Source: Candidatus Altimarinota bacterium
GTDB lineage: Bacteria; Patescibacteriota; Gracilibacteria; BD1-5; UBA6164
Direction of reading: 5' to 3'
Assembly (NCBI GenBank): GCA_028698305.1
Contig: JAQVDN010000004.1
Span: 1-64,000, forward strand
DNA: 64,000 nucleotides
The translations under genes were made by a program, and so were the position numbers. Shown here in pieces: positions 10,884 through 22,006 of the stretch. The stretch's first letter is position 1, and every line of letters starts with the position of its first letter. A model generated the notes under the pieces. That model was not told the DNA's origin and searched no databases. It saw nothing but the letters and a program-made list of their open reading frames with translations.

Positions 10884-12161
10884 TTAATGATTAAGTATGT
10901 TTTCTATTCTTAAATTATAAAAATCTAGTTCTTCTTGTAGTTTATTCCATTTATAATTAAAAATATTATCAATTAATTGCCGACTAAATATTTCATCTTC
11001 TGAAATATCATCAGTTCAAGTAACTTCAATTCTAAAGTTTATATCATCTATTAAATATTTGATTAAGTCATTATGTAAAATATTTAAAAATCAAAAAGAA
11101 GTTCAATGTGAAAATAAATATCATCTACTAGATAACTCTTCAAATGTGTTTCAATCATTTCATTCTTCAAATCTGATATTACTATTTAAATAATACCTTT
11201 TTATAATATTCCAAATAATAGTTGTATCAAATTCATAATTTATATCTAACTCATATAAAATTTTTGATTTCTTATCTGAAAAACTTTTCCAATTCTTAAT
11301 ATCAAATAATAACCAGTCAAAAGTCATTATAAAAATACAATTTCAATACATAAGATAATCTTCGTATTCTGAAAAAAATACAAATCCATTATATCATCTT
11401 TTTTCTAGTTCTATACTTATAAGCATTGAAATAATTTTTTGATCATTATATGATGTTTTTATTCATTCATCTCAAAGTAATCTTTCTTCATCAAAAGCTA
11501 TAGCTCTTGTTTTATAAAATGATTTATTAATAATACTATTTTCAATTTTTTTTATAAAATCAAAATTATATATATCTAAAATTGATAATTTGATAGATCT
11601 TATATCTTTTCAATTATGATCTAATTTAATTGGTAAAATTTTTATTCATTTAAATAAAACTAAATTTATTACAGATTGTATCAATATATTACTCCAATCT
11701 TTTGCAATAATAATTAATCATATTTTATCATTTTCCAATCATGGAAAATCTTGAGTTTGTAATCAATTTGAATACTGTAACAATTCAGTAATTGTTTGTC
11801 TTTCTGGTTGAAAATCATTTTTAATCTCAAATATTAGAAAATTAGTTTCCCATTTTTCCTTATTATTATGATTAACTAAAATGTCAATTTTTGGTTTACT
11901 TGCTCATTTTTCAGCAGTATTATATTCTCTTGGAAATTTATAAATAAAATCTTCATAATTTCTATCCCAATCTTCTAAAATATCATAAAAATAATTATAA
12001 TTTTTATTCAGAATGTATTTTAAAGGATTGTTTACAATATCATATTTATCTAAATTAAATTTTTTTTTGATAATTTGAAAATTTATTTTTTTAGGAAACC
12101 TTTTTAATGTTCTATAGATATGCTCTTGTATATCTTTTTCTTTAATTTTAGTCATATACAT
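10884..12161 (-). CDS. PD-(D/E)XK nuclease-like protein in restriction/Gabija operon
   Basis: A 425-residue protein without a name I can assign. Near residue 90 it has KPKIDILVNHNN, then about 20 residues later NFLIFEIKNDFQPE and ITELLQYSNGLQ. An Asp in a strand followed by ExK in the next strand and a helix with Gln is the pattern of the PD-(D/E)XK nuclease fold. The last ~300 residues are Lys/Asn/Ile-rich with no motif. The gene is wedged between hsdR (12 bases upstream) and gajA (10 bases downstream), so it is transcribed with both and may be an extra nuclease of either system or a third defence component. Confidence 0.75.
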
Positions 12162-12173
12162 TAAACATTAAAA

Positions 12174-15134
12174 CTAAACTCTCTCTTTTAACTTTTCAGT
12201 TACCAATTTATCTAAGTATTTAATAACATGTTCTTGGAAATCCACATTATCATAATAGCTGTTATATAATTCTAAGTGATCATCTACATTTACTGTTATT
12301 TTTTCATCCAATAACTTTTTAAACTCTAATTTTCTATTAGCTCTATCAGTTTGTAACGAATCAAGCATCCTCTTATCTCAAACTATTTCATCAGAAATAT
12401 CAGAAATAATTTTTTTAATTTTATCTTCACTACTAAAGTTAGTTCAGAATTTTGTATTAAAATCACTTATAATATGTTCAAGTATATCTTTATTTACATC
12501 AGTTCATGATCATTTTAAAGTTGTTGGAATAGGTTCTAATTCTCAATCTTCAGATAAACTTATTCTTGCATTTGATGTCATCTTTTGATTTTTATATGAT
12601 TCAAAATCTATTGAATCTAAAACATCTTGGCTTACATAAGTTTCTTTTGATCATAATCAAACAATCTTTTTGTTAAGAATTTTTAAAAATTGATATAATT
12701 CTTCAAATTCTACAACATCATAGTTTATTATTTGTGAGACAAAACTATAAAAATTTACATAAGATTTTGATTTGTCTTTAAAATCATCTATCTGATCAAC
12801 TGGTAATCTTTTTATTTCTTCTACAGTTGAATCAAGAGTCATATGTAATTTCTCAACAGATACTCAAGATAAAATATCAACTGCAAATTGATGAACAACA
12901 AAATCAGTATAAACACCAAAAGAATCCAGTGCATCTTTTAAATCATGAAGTTTATTTGGATCACTTCATTCTGATAATATAGTTGTTTTATAATAATCCG
13001 AGAATGCATTTTTAATATCATCTTCACTATTATAAAAATCTAATACAAATGTACTATCTTTATCTCTATGAACACGATTTAAACGAGATAATGTTTGAAC
13101 AGCATTTACTCAACCAAGTTTTTTATCAACATACATTGTTTGTAATAATGGTTGATCAAATCAAGTTTGATATTTGTTAGCACATATTAATATTTTATAC
13201 TCTCTATTTTCACCATCTTTTCAATTTTCAAACTCTTCAGGTATCAAGTTTGAATTAAAATTATTCAAGTTATATTCATTCCAATCAGTTCAATCTAAAT
13301 GAACATCTCATGAAAATGCAACAATTATTCAAAGTGGAAGATTTTTTTCATTTATTATTTTCTTAAAAGCAAAACCATATTTTACAGCACTTTTTCTACT
13401 ACCACATACAACCATTGCCTTTGCTTTTCATCATACAAGTCATTTTAGATAAACATTATTATAAAAATGATCCACCATAATTTCAGCCTTTTTCTCAATA
13501 GTGAAATCATGACTTTCTACAAATCATTTTAATTGTCTATTTGCTCTTTTTTTATCATATTCTCTATCTTTATCTTTTGTAATTATTAACTCATAAAAAC
13601 TCTTATAAGTTGTATAATTAGATAAAACATCCATTATAAATCATTCTTCTATAGCTTGTTTCATAGTATAATTATGAAAAGCTGTATATTTTCAATCAGC
13701 TCACTTAGTTCAAAATAATTCTAATGTTTTATTTTTAGGTGTAGCAGTAAAAGCAAAATAACTAGCATTAGTAAGCATTCTTCTAGCTTGTAGTACATCC
13801 AAGATTATATCTTCATCTGTTTTTTCTTCTTCTCAATCATCAATACTCATAGTATCATTCATTTTTGCTATTGTTTCTCAACTAGTACTTGAATGAGCTT
13901 CATCTATAATAATTGCAAATTTTTGTCATTTTAATTCTCCAATAGTATCAACTATTACTGGAAATTTTTGAATAGTAGTGATGATTATTCTTTTTCAACT
14001 TTCAAGAGCTTGTTTTAATTGTTTTGATCCATCTGTGATAGCTTCAACTAATCATCTTGTATGATCAAATCAACTAACATTATCTCTTAATTGTTTATCT
14101 AGTACTCTACGATCTGTAATAATTAGGATACTATCAAATACATTTGTAACTCAATCATTAGCAAAAAGTGAAGTTAACTGATGAGCTAACCAACTTATAG
14201 AATTACTTTTTCAACTTCAAGCACTATGTTGTATAAGATACTTTTGTCATGTACCTTTATCCTTTGAATCTTGTAATAATTTATTTACTACTGTAAATTG
14301 GTGATAACGAGGAAATATCAATTTTCTTACTTTTTTACCATTTTTTTCTTCTACTATTACTTGAGCAAAGTCACGAATTATCTTTGATAAGTTTGATTTT
14401 GTAAGAATTTCTTCCCACATATAACTTGTTCTCATACCATTTTCACTTGGTGGATTTCAAGCTCACTCGTTATGTCATTTATTGAATGGTAAAAACCATG
14501 TTTTCATATCCTCTAAACGAGTAGTCATATATACTAACTCAGTATCAACTGCAAAATGTACTAAACATCTTTCAAATCTAAATAATTCCTCACGACTACT
14601 TCTATCTGTTTTATATTGATACATTGCATCTTTTACATTTTGACCTGTTAAAAGATTTTTTAATTCTAATGTTATAATTGGTAATCCATTTATAAGGACT
14701 ACCATATCAAGAGAATTATTATTTTGTAGACTATAATACAATTGACGAGTAACAGTAAAAATATTTTTTTGCCATAACTCTTCTAAATCTTTATTTAAAG
14801 ATGAATTTGGTTCAAAATACATTAAATTTAAATGAGCATCTCTATCTTTTACTCATTTTCTCATGACAGTAATAATTCATTTTTCAGTGATTTCTTTTTG
14901 TAATCTTTGAAGAAACTTTGTTTTATAACTTTCTCCATAATTTACTCTTAATTTTTCTACTTCTTTTGGTTGTGAAGATTCCAAAAAATTCCATAAAGCA
15001 TTTGTATCAATACATTCTTTACGATCATAATCTCCTGAATTATCTCCAGAGTAAAATTTTTGCACAAATCAATTATTTACAAGTCAGTTTGTAAATAATT
15101 CTTCAAATCAAGATTCTTTAGTATTAGTAGTCAT
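12174..15134 (-). CDS. hsdR: type I restriction enzyme R subunit HsdR
   Basis: A 986-residue protein, full length for the family. The N-terminal nuclease domain has LDMVVLINGLPIITLELKN (Asp ... ExK). The helicase part has Walker A QHSAGSGKS near residue 305, DEAH box IIIDEAHSSTSGE near 411 and motif III FAFTATPKNKTLELFG. Late helicase motifs include KYQTGFDQPLLQTMYVDKKL and QTLSRLNRVHR. It translocates DNA from unmodified sites and cuts it, in complex with HsdM and HsdS. Genes for both lie immediately upstream on the same strand in the order M, S, R. ATG was chosen at MTTNTKESGFEELF, 23 bases after the HsdS stop. Confidence 0.96.
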
Positions 15135-15157
15135 GAGGTTAAAAATAAAATAATAAA

Positions 15158-16396
15158 TTATCACATGTTTAATTTTCAAGTAACAGCATGATAAATCAAA
15201 CTATCTCTATATTCTTCTATAAGAGAGATTTCCTTTTCAATTTTTTGTATTGTGTTATTAATTTTATCTAATTCATCTTCTATATATTTAATTATTTGAA
15301 TTTGTTCATCAATTCTTGGTAATATAAATTTAGAATTTGCATATTCTGTAGTTGATAGTTCATAGAAGGTAGTTCCTTTTCATAAACTTTGAATATACTC
15401 ATTTTTTGAAAGTAGATAATAATATACAAATTTATAATTTACTTTACTATTTGGAATAAATCATTTACATCATTGATTTGTACACATTTCTTTTGTTGTT
15501 ATTCAAAGTGATCATATAGGAGCTCTACAACTTATTATTACAGAATTTTTAGGTATAATAGTAGTTCAACAACTATTAAGTCATAAATCAGTAATTTTTC
15601 TTGCAGAAGAGTATAAATGTGGATCTTCTGAGTTTCATAAATCTGTTGGTGTAATCCAATCTATATCTCAATTCCAGAATTTTTCTTCTCAACTACTAGG
15701 AGTAGATCAATTTACAATTTTTCATAAAAATTTTAATTTAATTATTCACCAATTTTCAGGTATATTTCAAACTCAAGGAATTCAACTATCTTTCATCTTT
15801 ACATTTTCATCTAGTCACTTTGTAACTGCTTTATTTATTATTGAGATCTTTTGCTCTTCAAGTAATTCAATAAGTCTTTTTTTATTTTTTATGAAAGTAT
15901 TTATTTGTTCTGTTTTCTTATCCAAGTAATTAATAAGATTGATTTGAGCTTTTTTAGAATTTGGCAATGGCAATTCTACTTTTGCCATTACATTATTCAT
16001 TAATTTCGGATTTATGTCGTATCTAACATAAAATCTAGTAATAAAATTTAAAGCATATGGCAATAGTCACATCTCTAAAAGTTCTTCATTTTTATTTTTA
16101 AGAGTTCAACAAACATTAGTACAGTTAAATTTTCAATTCCTTAAAAACACTCTTCAAGCATTTGCTCAATCTGTTGTCCATGTTGCATATTCTCATTCAA
16201 ATTCATAAGAATTTAAATATCACATAATTCAATCATTACTCGTTTGTGAACTATAAACTGGATAATCTCAATGATTATCTGCCATTTCTTGAGCATTTAT
16301 AACTCTTCATCTTCAAATATTACATAATGTTCATACTTTTACAATATCCCAATTTTCAGGAATTTCTCAAATCCATGGTATTCAAGTTTGTTTCAT
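15158..16396 (-). CDS. hsdS: type I restriction specificity subunit HsdS
   Basis: A 412-residue protein with two target recognition domains separated by helical spacers. Domain 1 opens with TGIPWIGEIPENWDIVKV, and domain 2 near residue 215 opens with the parallel DSGIPGVGNIPENWGIIKL. Spacer helices INYLDKKTEQINTFIKNKKR and IKYIEDELDKINNTIQKIEK set the spacing between the two half-sites. The C-terminus HAVTGKL is a typical conserved repeat end. It dictates the sequence methylated or cut by the HsdM/HsdR complex. An in-frame ATG 21 bases upstream (at 16417) would add MVVIQTK; the shorter start matches the family. Confidence 0.95.
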
Positions 16397-16439
16397 TTTA
16401 GTTTGTATTACTACCATAAGTTTTGTAAATTTATATAAA

Positions 16440-18197
16440 TTAGTTTTCTATTATTTCTTTTAAAACCCCATCAGTTTCATTTTCTAAGGCTAATATATCT
16501 TTAGCAATATCTATTAAATCACGAGGAGGTGTATATTCATAAAAATATTTATTAAAGTTAATTTCATATCAAACTTTGTCTTTACTTCTATCCATCCAAG
16601 CATCAGGAGCAAAAGGTAAGACTTCTCTATTAAAATATTCTTGAATATCTTCTTTTAAAGGTATACTTTCTTTATCCCTTAATTCAGTATCAGGAATAGG
16701 ATTTCACTTCTTTAATATTTTTTCTCATTTTTCATCATATTGAGGTCTTTCAATAACAACTTGTGTATATCAAAAATCATCATTATCAAATATCTTTGAA
16801 TACTCATTCTCTTTAAAATCCTCAAATAATTTAAATATTTTTTCAATATGAATATCTTTTAATTCAACTCTTTTATTTCACAAACTTTTTGTCAATTTAG
16901 TATAAAATTTTTCACTAACCGAATTTATAAGTTGTATTTTTCATTTTCTTTCTTTAGGTTTTCTATTTGTAATAATCCAAATATATGTTCCAATTCATGT
17001 ATTATAAAATAATTCTTTTGGTAGAGCAATAATTGCTTCAAGATAATCATTTTCTATAATATGTTTTCTTATTTCACTTTCTCAACCTCCTGCATCTCAA
17101 GTAAATAAAGCTGAACCATTGTGAACTGAAGCTATACGAGTTCATAGTGGTGTATCATGCTTCATTTTTGATATCATATGAAGTATAAATAATAACTGTC
17201 CATCATTTATACGAGGAGTTCCAACTCTAAATCTAGGATCTAAAATTTCTTTTTTCTTTCAAGAAGCTAATTTATCTTGATCTAGCTTCCATGATTTTCA
17301 ATATGGAGGATTTGTAAGTATGAAATCAAATTTTTCATTTGAGAATCAATCATTTGATAAAGTTGATCCAAAAGCTACTTGATTATCTCTTTCTCATTTT
17401 AAAAGCATATCAGCTTTACAAAGAGCATATGTTTCAGGATTTATTTCTTGTCAGAATGTAAAAATATTTCAAGTAGAGTGAATTTTACTTTCTTCTCATT
17501 GTATAAATTCTTTAGCTACAGATAACATTCATCCACTTCATACACATGGATCATAAATAGTTATAGGTCTATCTTTGATTTGATCTTGAACTGGTAAAAA
17601 CACCAAGTTAGTCATAAGTTTTATAACCTCACGAGGTGTAAAATGCTCTCATGCTTCTTCGTTATTTTCAGCATTAAACTTTCTAATTAATTCTTCAAAT
17701 ACATATCACATATCGTGGTTTGATAAGTTTTTTGGTGATATTTTATCAATAGAATCAACAAATTTTTGAATTAATGCAAATAATATATCAGCATCTTCTA
17801 GTTTTTTCATTTGATTTTCAAACTCAAATTTCGAAACTATATCTTGTATATTTGAACTATATCAGTTTAAGTATTGTTTAAAATTAGCTCTAATATTAGC
17901 AGGATCTTTTAATAAACTTTGTAGAGTAAATGGAGAAATATTATAAAAAGAATATCAAGTTGCTTTTTTTAAAATAGGTTCAATATTAGTTATTTTATCT
18001 TTGAATTTTTCATATTCTTGTAATACTTTTTCTTTTGATTCTACTAGCTCACTATCAATACGAGCTATTACTGTCATAGGAAGTATAACATCTCTATATT
18101 TTGTTTTTACATAAATATCTCTAAGTATATCATCAGCAATTTGCCAAATAAGATTTACAATTACATTATTATTTTGTTGTGTCATTTTCACTTTCAT
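16440..18197 (-). CDS. hsdM: type I restriction N6-adenine methyltransferase HsdM
   Basis: A 585-residue protein. An N-terminal helical domain (WQIADDILRDIYVKTKYRDV) is followed by HFTPREVIKLM, the SAM-binding motif I YDPCVGSGGML near residue 217 and the catalytic motif IV LTNPPYG near 299. These define a gamma-type N6-adenine methylase of type I systems. It methylates both strands of the target with HsdS and protects host DNA. It follows a small XRE regulator whose 3' end overlaps its start by 29 nt. A second ATG four codons later (MTQQ) is possible. Confidence 0.96.
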
Positions 18198-18405
18198 TAA
18201 TTAATAAACTTTCAATTGATACATCAAATGCTTTTGCAATTTTAGCAATAGTATAAACTGATGGATCTTTAATAACTCAAGTTTCTATCTTAGTTAAGCT
18301 AGTATATGAAATATCTGCTTTCTTAGATAATTGCTCTTGTGTTATATTTAACTCATTTCTAATCTTCTTAATATTTGCTCATAAAATGTTGTTTTCTTTT
18401 TTCAT
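18169..18405 (-). CDS. XRE-family HTH regulator of the restriction operon
   Basis: A 78-residue single-domain lambda-repressor-like protein: IKKIRNELNITQEQLSKKAD, then ISYTSLTKIETGVIKDPSVY, then TIAKIAKAFDVSIESLL. It is the first gene of the hsdM-hsdS-hsdR-nuclease-gajA-gajB operon and overlaps hsdM by 29 nt. Its position and size resemble controller (C) proteins that delay expression of restriction genes after entry into a new host. Two identical 13-base direct repeats just upstream of its start are its likely operator. Confidence 0.93.
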
Positions 18406-18407
18406 AT

Positions 18408-18447
18408 TACTTTCATAATAGTGATAGTATAAGATACTTTCATAATA
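18408..18447 (-). promoter_or_regulatory. operator direct repeats around a -10 box of the restriction operon
   Basis: Two identical copies of tactttcataata (18408-18420 and 18435-18447), centre distance 27 bases, flank a minus-strand TATACT (18426-18431) placed to start transcription just before the XRE gene. Binding of the XRE protein there would make the operon autoregulated. Repeats and box are seen; binding is inferred. Confidence 0.6.
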
Positions 18448-18577
18448 TAAATTTTCATAAAAAATTCAAGTTAAATAATATTTTAAATATGCCAAGTAAT
18501 TTTTTCTAATTTTAGGCTGACATATTTCCATTAGCGGATATAATTATTACATATTTTATTTCTTAATAATATGCAGT

Positions 18578-19984
18578 ATGAAGCCAACACAAGAAGAAAT
18601 AAATATCAGTAATAAAAATGATATTAATAATGATAATAATTCATTAATAGATGATGAAAATATTTTTAAAATCCCTGATATATATAAGTTAGATTATAGA
18701 TGAAAAAATCAAGATGAAATAAATAAAATGATACAGGATTTTAATGAAAAAAAATCAAGTGATGATACTGATTACAATTCAAAACAAATCCAAAAAGCTG
18801 AAATTGCATGAAGAATAAAAGAAAGATATGCGAAAGAAAGTAATGGTAAACCTGAAGATGAAGAATTTGATGATAGTGATATCTTTGATTTTGAGAAAGT
18901 AGAATTCGTGGAGGTAAAAAGCAAAACTTGATCAAAATACATTGAAAGAGATAAAAAAAGAATCAGAACATGAAAGAAGATTAAAGATGATAAATTATAT
19001 TCTTTTAATATAGAAGAACTGCTTGAACTAGAGAAATATCTAAAAATAAAAATTTTAGGTCAAAATCATATTATAGATCAGTATATAAGTAATTTTATGT
19101 TGAATACATATCGTAATGAAAATAATGATAAAAATTTATGAGTTTTTTTCAACTTTTGACCTAGTTGATCAGGAAAGAATTACATAATGGAGTTAATTGC
19201 AGAAAAATTAAATTTTTGATACTATATAATCGATATGTCACAATATCACTTCGTTGAGATAAATTCGCTTCTTTGAGCGACAGATTGATATTCAAGCAAT
19301 GATAGTATTATGGAAAATATAAATAACATTGCAGAGAAATATGATTGAAAATTAATTCTAATTTTTGATGAAGTTGAAAAGTGAATGAATACAGAAAATT
19401 GAAATATAAACACTTTTTTCACCACAATAATGAATATAATAAATAATAAGGAAGTCTATACAAAAAATAATAGCACAAAAGTAGATTTATCAAACTTCAT
19501 TTTCGTATTTAACTCAAATCTTTGATATGATCAATATGAAAGTAAAATAATGAATAATTACAATAAAATATGATTTGATTTATGACAAAATAAAAAGGTT
19601 AAAACTGAGAAAAAGAAAGTAGATTCAAAATTTATAGAAGATTATTTCAAAAATAAATTAAAAATTAACATAAGTGTATTTAATCGTTTGAAGAGATGAA
19701 ACAATTTTTTCTTTTTTAATCCTCTAAAGAGCTCTTTATTTAAAGAATATTTTGAGAGAGAATTTAGAAACTTAAAAATTGAGTTATGTTATAACTTTGA
19801 GATAACTTGGGATAAATTACCAAATTTAGAAAAGTTTAAAGATAAAATTAAAAATTTTGATTACACGGAATGATTTAGATGAATCAGAAATATTATTTAT
19901 ATTGAAATAAAGATTTTCTTAATGAAAAATTATATTTTCAAAAATCATTTTAAAAAATGAAAATTAGTATGAATAAGAAAATAA
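18578..19984 (+). CDS. AAA+ ATPase, Clp/ClpX-like core, unknown role
   Basis: A 468-residue protein. The first ~140 residues are acidic and low-complexity (NNDNNSLIDDENIF, EDEEFDDSDIFDFEKVE). An AAA+ core follows with YLKIKILGQNHIIDQYISNF (Clp-like lead-in), Walker A FGPSGSGKNYIMELIAEKL near residue 195 and Walker B LILIFDEVEKG near 262. There is an asparagine sensor region FIFVFNSNLGYDQYE and an arginine in SVFNRLKRGN. The layout resembles Clp AAA_2 unfoldases, but no ClpP-docking loop or zinc finger is evident. It is transcribed divergently from the restriction operon and followed by a weak hairpin. A Clp-like ATPase of a defence module or a mobile-element protein are both possible. Confidence 0.8.
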
Positions 19985-20020
19985 AATTATACTATAATAA
20001 TGCTATATTTATAAATGACT

Positions 20021-20051
20021 AAAGAAGCAACATTAAATTACTTCTTTTTTT
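20021..20051 (+). terminator. hairpin with T-run after the AAA+ gene
   Basis: aaagaag (20021-20027) pairs with cttcttt (20041-20047) around a 13-base loop, followed by Ts. Position 37 bases after the stop fits an intrinsic terminator, though the stem is short. Confidence 0.45.
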
Positions 20052-20314
20052 GTTTAGTTAACAATAATTATTTATTAGTAGGAACATTAATAGTAGTTAT
20101 TTATTGTAAATATTTCACTTTAATTTTAACAATGAAAATGATATTAAGATAGTTAGTTTTAGAGATAATAATATTTTTTAGTTCAAAAAGTGAGTGATTT
20201 TTTAATATTCGCTGTTGAGTTTTAAAAAACTTTTTCAAAAAAAATCATTTTTTCTCAAAAAAAATAAATTTTCATTATATATAATATTTTTATTATTAAT
20301 TAATTTATTGAAAC
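20052..20314. other. intergenic region without a gene
   Basis: No credible coding sequence in either strand. It is AT-rich, with a run around 20235-20280 of A-tracts and T-tracts (aaaaaaaatcattttttctc) that may bend DNA or act as a UP-like promoter region for the following small gene. Confidence 0.4.
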
Positions 20315-20635
20315 ATGGAAAAAGTGATTAAATGAAAATTGTATGATACTGAAAAATCTGAATTAGTTGCTAAAAACTCTATTTTTAATTTTTTTATATC
20401 AAAGGAGGAAATTATTGAAGAACTTTATAAAACAAAAAAGTGAGAATATTTTCTTTATTCTTTTGTAATTAATGCTATTAGTAGGCATGAAGTTTGATGA
20501 AAGTTATGAGAAAATATAAAGGTTCTAAATTTATCTCAAATATTAAAATGGTATGAAAAAAAACAAAAAGATTTTAGTGATGAAGAAAAAAGTAAATTTT
20601 TAAAAGAATTTTGAAAATTTTTCATCGAAGCATAA
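20315..20635 (+). CDS. small hypothetical protein
   Basis: A 106-residue soluble protein, MEKVIKGKLYDTEKSELVAK to EEKSKFLKEFGKFFIEA. The pattern KLYDTEKSELVAKN... EELYKTKKGEYFLY resembles small phage or plasmid proteins with a beta-hairpin, but I cannot name a family. It ends two bases before a strong shared hairpin terminator and converges with another small gene. Confidence 0.7.
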
Positions 20636-20663
20636 AAAAACTGAAGATTTTATCTTCAGTTTT
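20634..20663. terminator. shared bidirectional hairpin terminator
   Basis: An 11-bp perfect stem (20638-20648 with 20652-20662) with a three-base loop, flanked by an A run on the left and Ts on the right, between two convergent small genes. Confidence 0.85.
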
Positions 20664-20673
20664 ATATAAAGTT

Positions 20674-21000
20674 TTAACAATTAGCTGATATTAGAATATA
20701 GTCTCAATAATTTAATTCTTCATCTCAATTTAATATATCTTCTATTTTTTTAATATCATCACTCAAGTGAAAATCATTATAAAAATATAAATCTATTATT
20801 TTATCATCTCATATAAATAAGACTAAATTTCTATATAGATATCATTCTTCATTTTTTTCATCTCAATATTTAAAATCATCATTCTTTAGATTATACTCAT
20901 TTATGATTTCATTATAGAAATTATCTAAAATGTATTTTTCTCATAATATTAGAAGTTCTTTTATTTCTTCTAATGTTTTTTCTCATTTTAATGTTAACAT
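20674..21000 (-). CDS. small acidic hypothetical protein
   Basis: A 108-residue acidic protein, MLTLKGEKTLEEIKELLILG to ELNYGDYILISANC. No known motif. It has helical and strand segments and ends with Cys. It is the last gene, by 101 bases, downstream of the MoxR gene on the same strand, and shares a terminator with the convergent 106-residue gene. Confidence 0.7.
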
Positions 21001-21100
21001 AAGCAAAAAAGTTAAAAAATTAAAACATAACAAAAATTGTTATATATTTCATTATATTAAAATTTTAAAACTATTTAAAGAAAAATTATTTTTTATAAAC

Positions 21101-22000
21101 CTAAGATATCTTAGCTTTAACTTCTTCTAAATATTTTTTCAAAATTTCTTTTGAAGATAATTCAACAACATTATCATTTCTTGGAACAATTTTATCTTCA
21201 AAAACATTTACAATATCTTTAAACAAATCCTCTAAGATAACAATATCTCTTCAATTTAAATAAGCATTAGTTTTAACATATTGAATATATTGTAATCATG
21301 CCCTTATACTTGGTCATACAAATATATTTTCTTTTATAATATCAAATTTAGAAAATCTTGGATCTAAGTTATCAAAAATAAACTCAATATTATCAAGTAT
21401 TTTATCAGAAATAAGATTACTTTTTTCTTTAGATAAATATATTTCTTTTAAAACTTTATCTTGTTTTTCAATTAAAACTTTTACTCAAAATCTATCTTTT
21501 ATTGCTTCTGGTAATTCATAAACTCATGAATTATCTAAAGGATTTTGTGTAGCAACTAACATAAAAAAATCTGGTAGTTTCATTACATTTCAATTATCAT
21601 CAACTATTTTCTTTTCAGCCATCGCAGAAATAAGTCCAGATAATGATTTAGATGGAATTCTATTTATTTCATCAACTATTAATATATTTGTAAAAATAGG
21701 TCATTTTTTAAAAACTCAATCTTTTCAAATATATCAAATAATATCTTGTGGCATTAAATCATTAGTTCATTGTATTCTTTTTATATCAACTCAAATACTA
21801 TGAGCAAATACATTAACAAGATCTGTTTTTCAATTTCAAGGGTATCATTCAACTATAACATGTTCTCAATTTAGAAAAGATTTAATTATATAATCTTTTG
21901 CTTCATCAAGTCATTTTATGTTTTTTTCAAAGTTTTCCTTAATAATAGGAATATATTTTAGTTTCTCTTCTAAAGAGATATTATCAACAATATTTGCCAT
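21101..22000 (-). CDS. MoxR-family AAA+ ATPase
   Basis: A 299-residue protein. Walker A is EGYPGNGKTDL (51-61), followed by the MoxR-typical RIQGTNDLMPQDIIGYI. Walker B is NILIVDEINRIPSKSLSGLISAM and sensor 1 is FFMLVATQNPLDNSGVYELPEA with EAIKDRFGVKV. These are diagnostic for the MoxR/AAA_3 family, chaperone-like ATPases that usually work with DUF58/VWA and transglutaminase partners. Here the partner, a transglutaminase membrane protein gene, ends six bases upstream, so the two are co-transcribed. No VWA or DUF58 gene follows, which is unusual. Confidence 0.93.
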
Positions 22001-22006
22001 AGTAAT

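Noticed and set aside
20018-20152. Possible 44-codon ORF after the AAA+ gene (starts MTKEATLNYFFF)
   Set aside because: It overlaps a terminator-like hairpin, has no recognisable pattern, and short ORFs of this kind are expected in AT-rich DNA.
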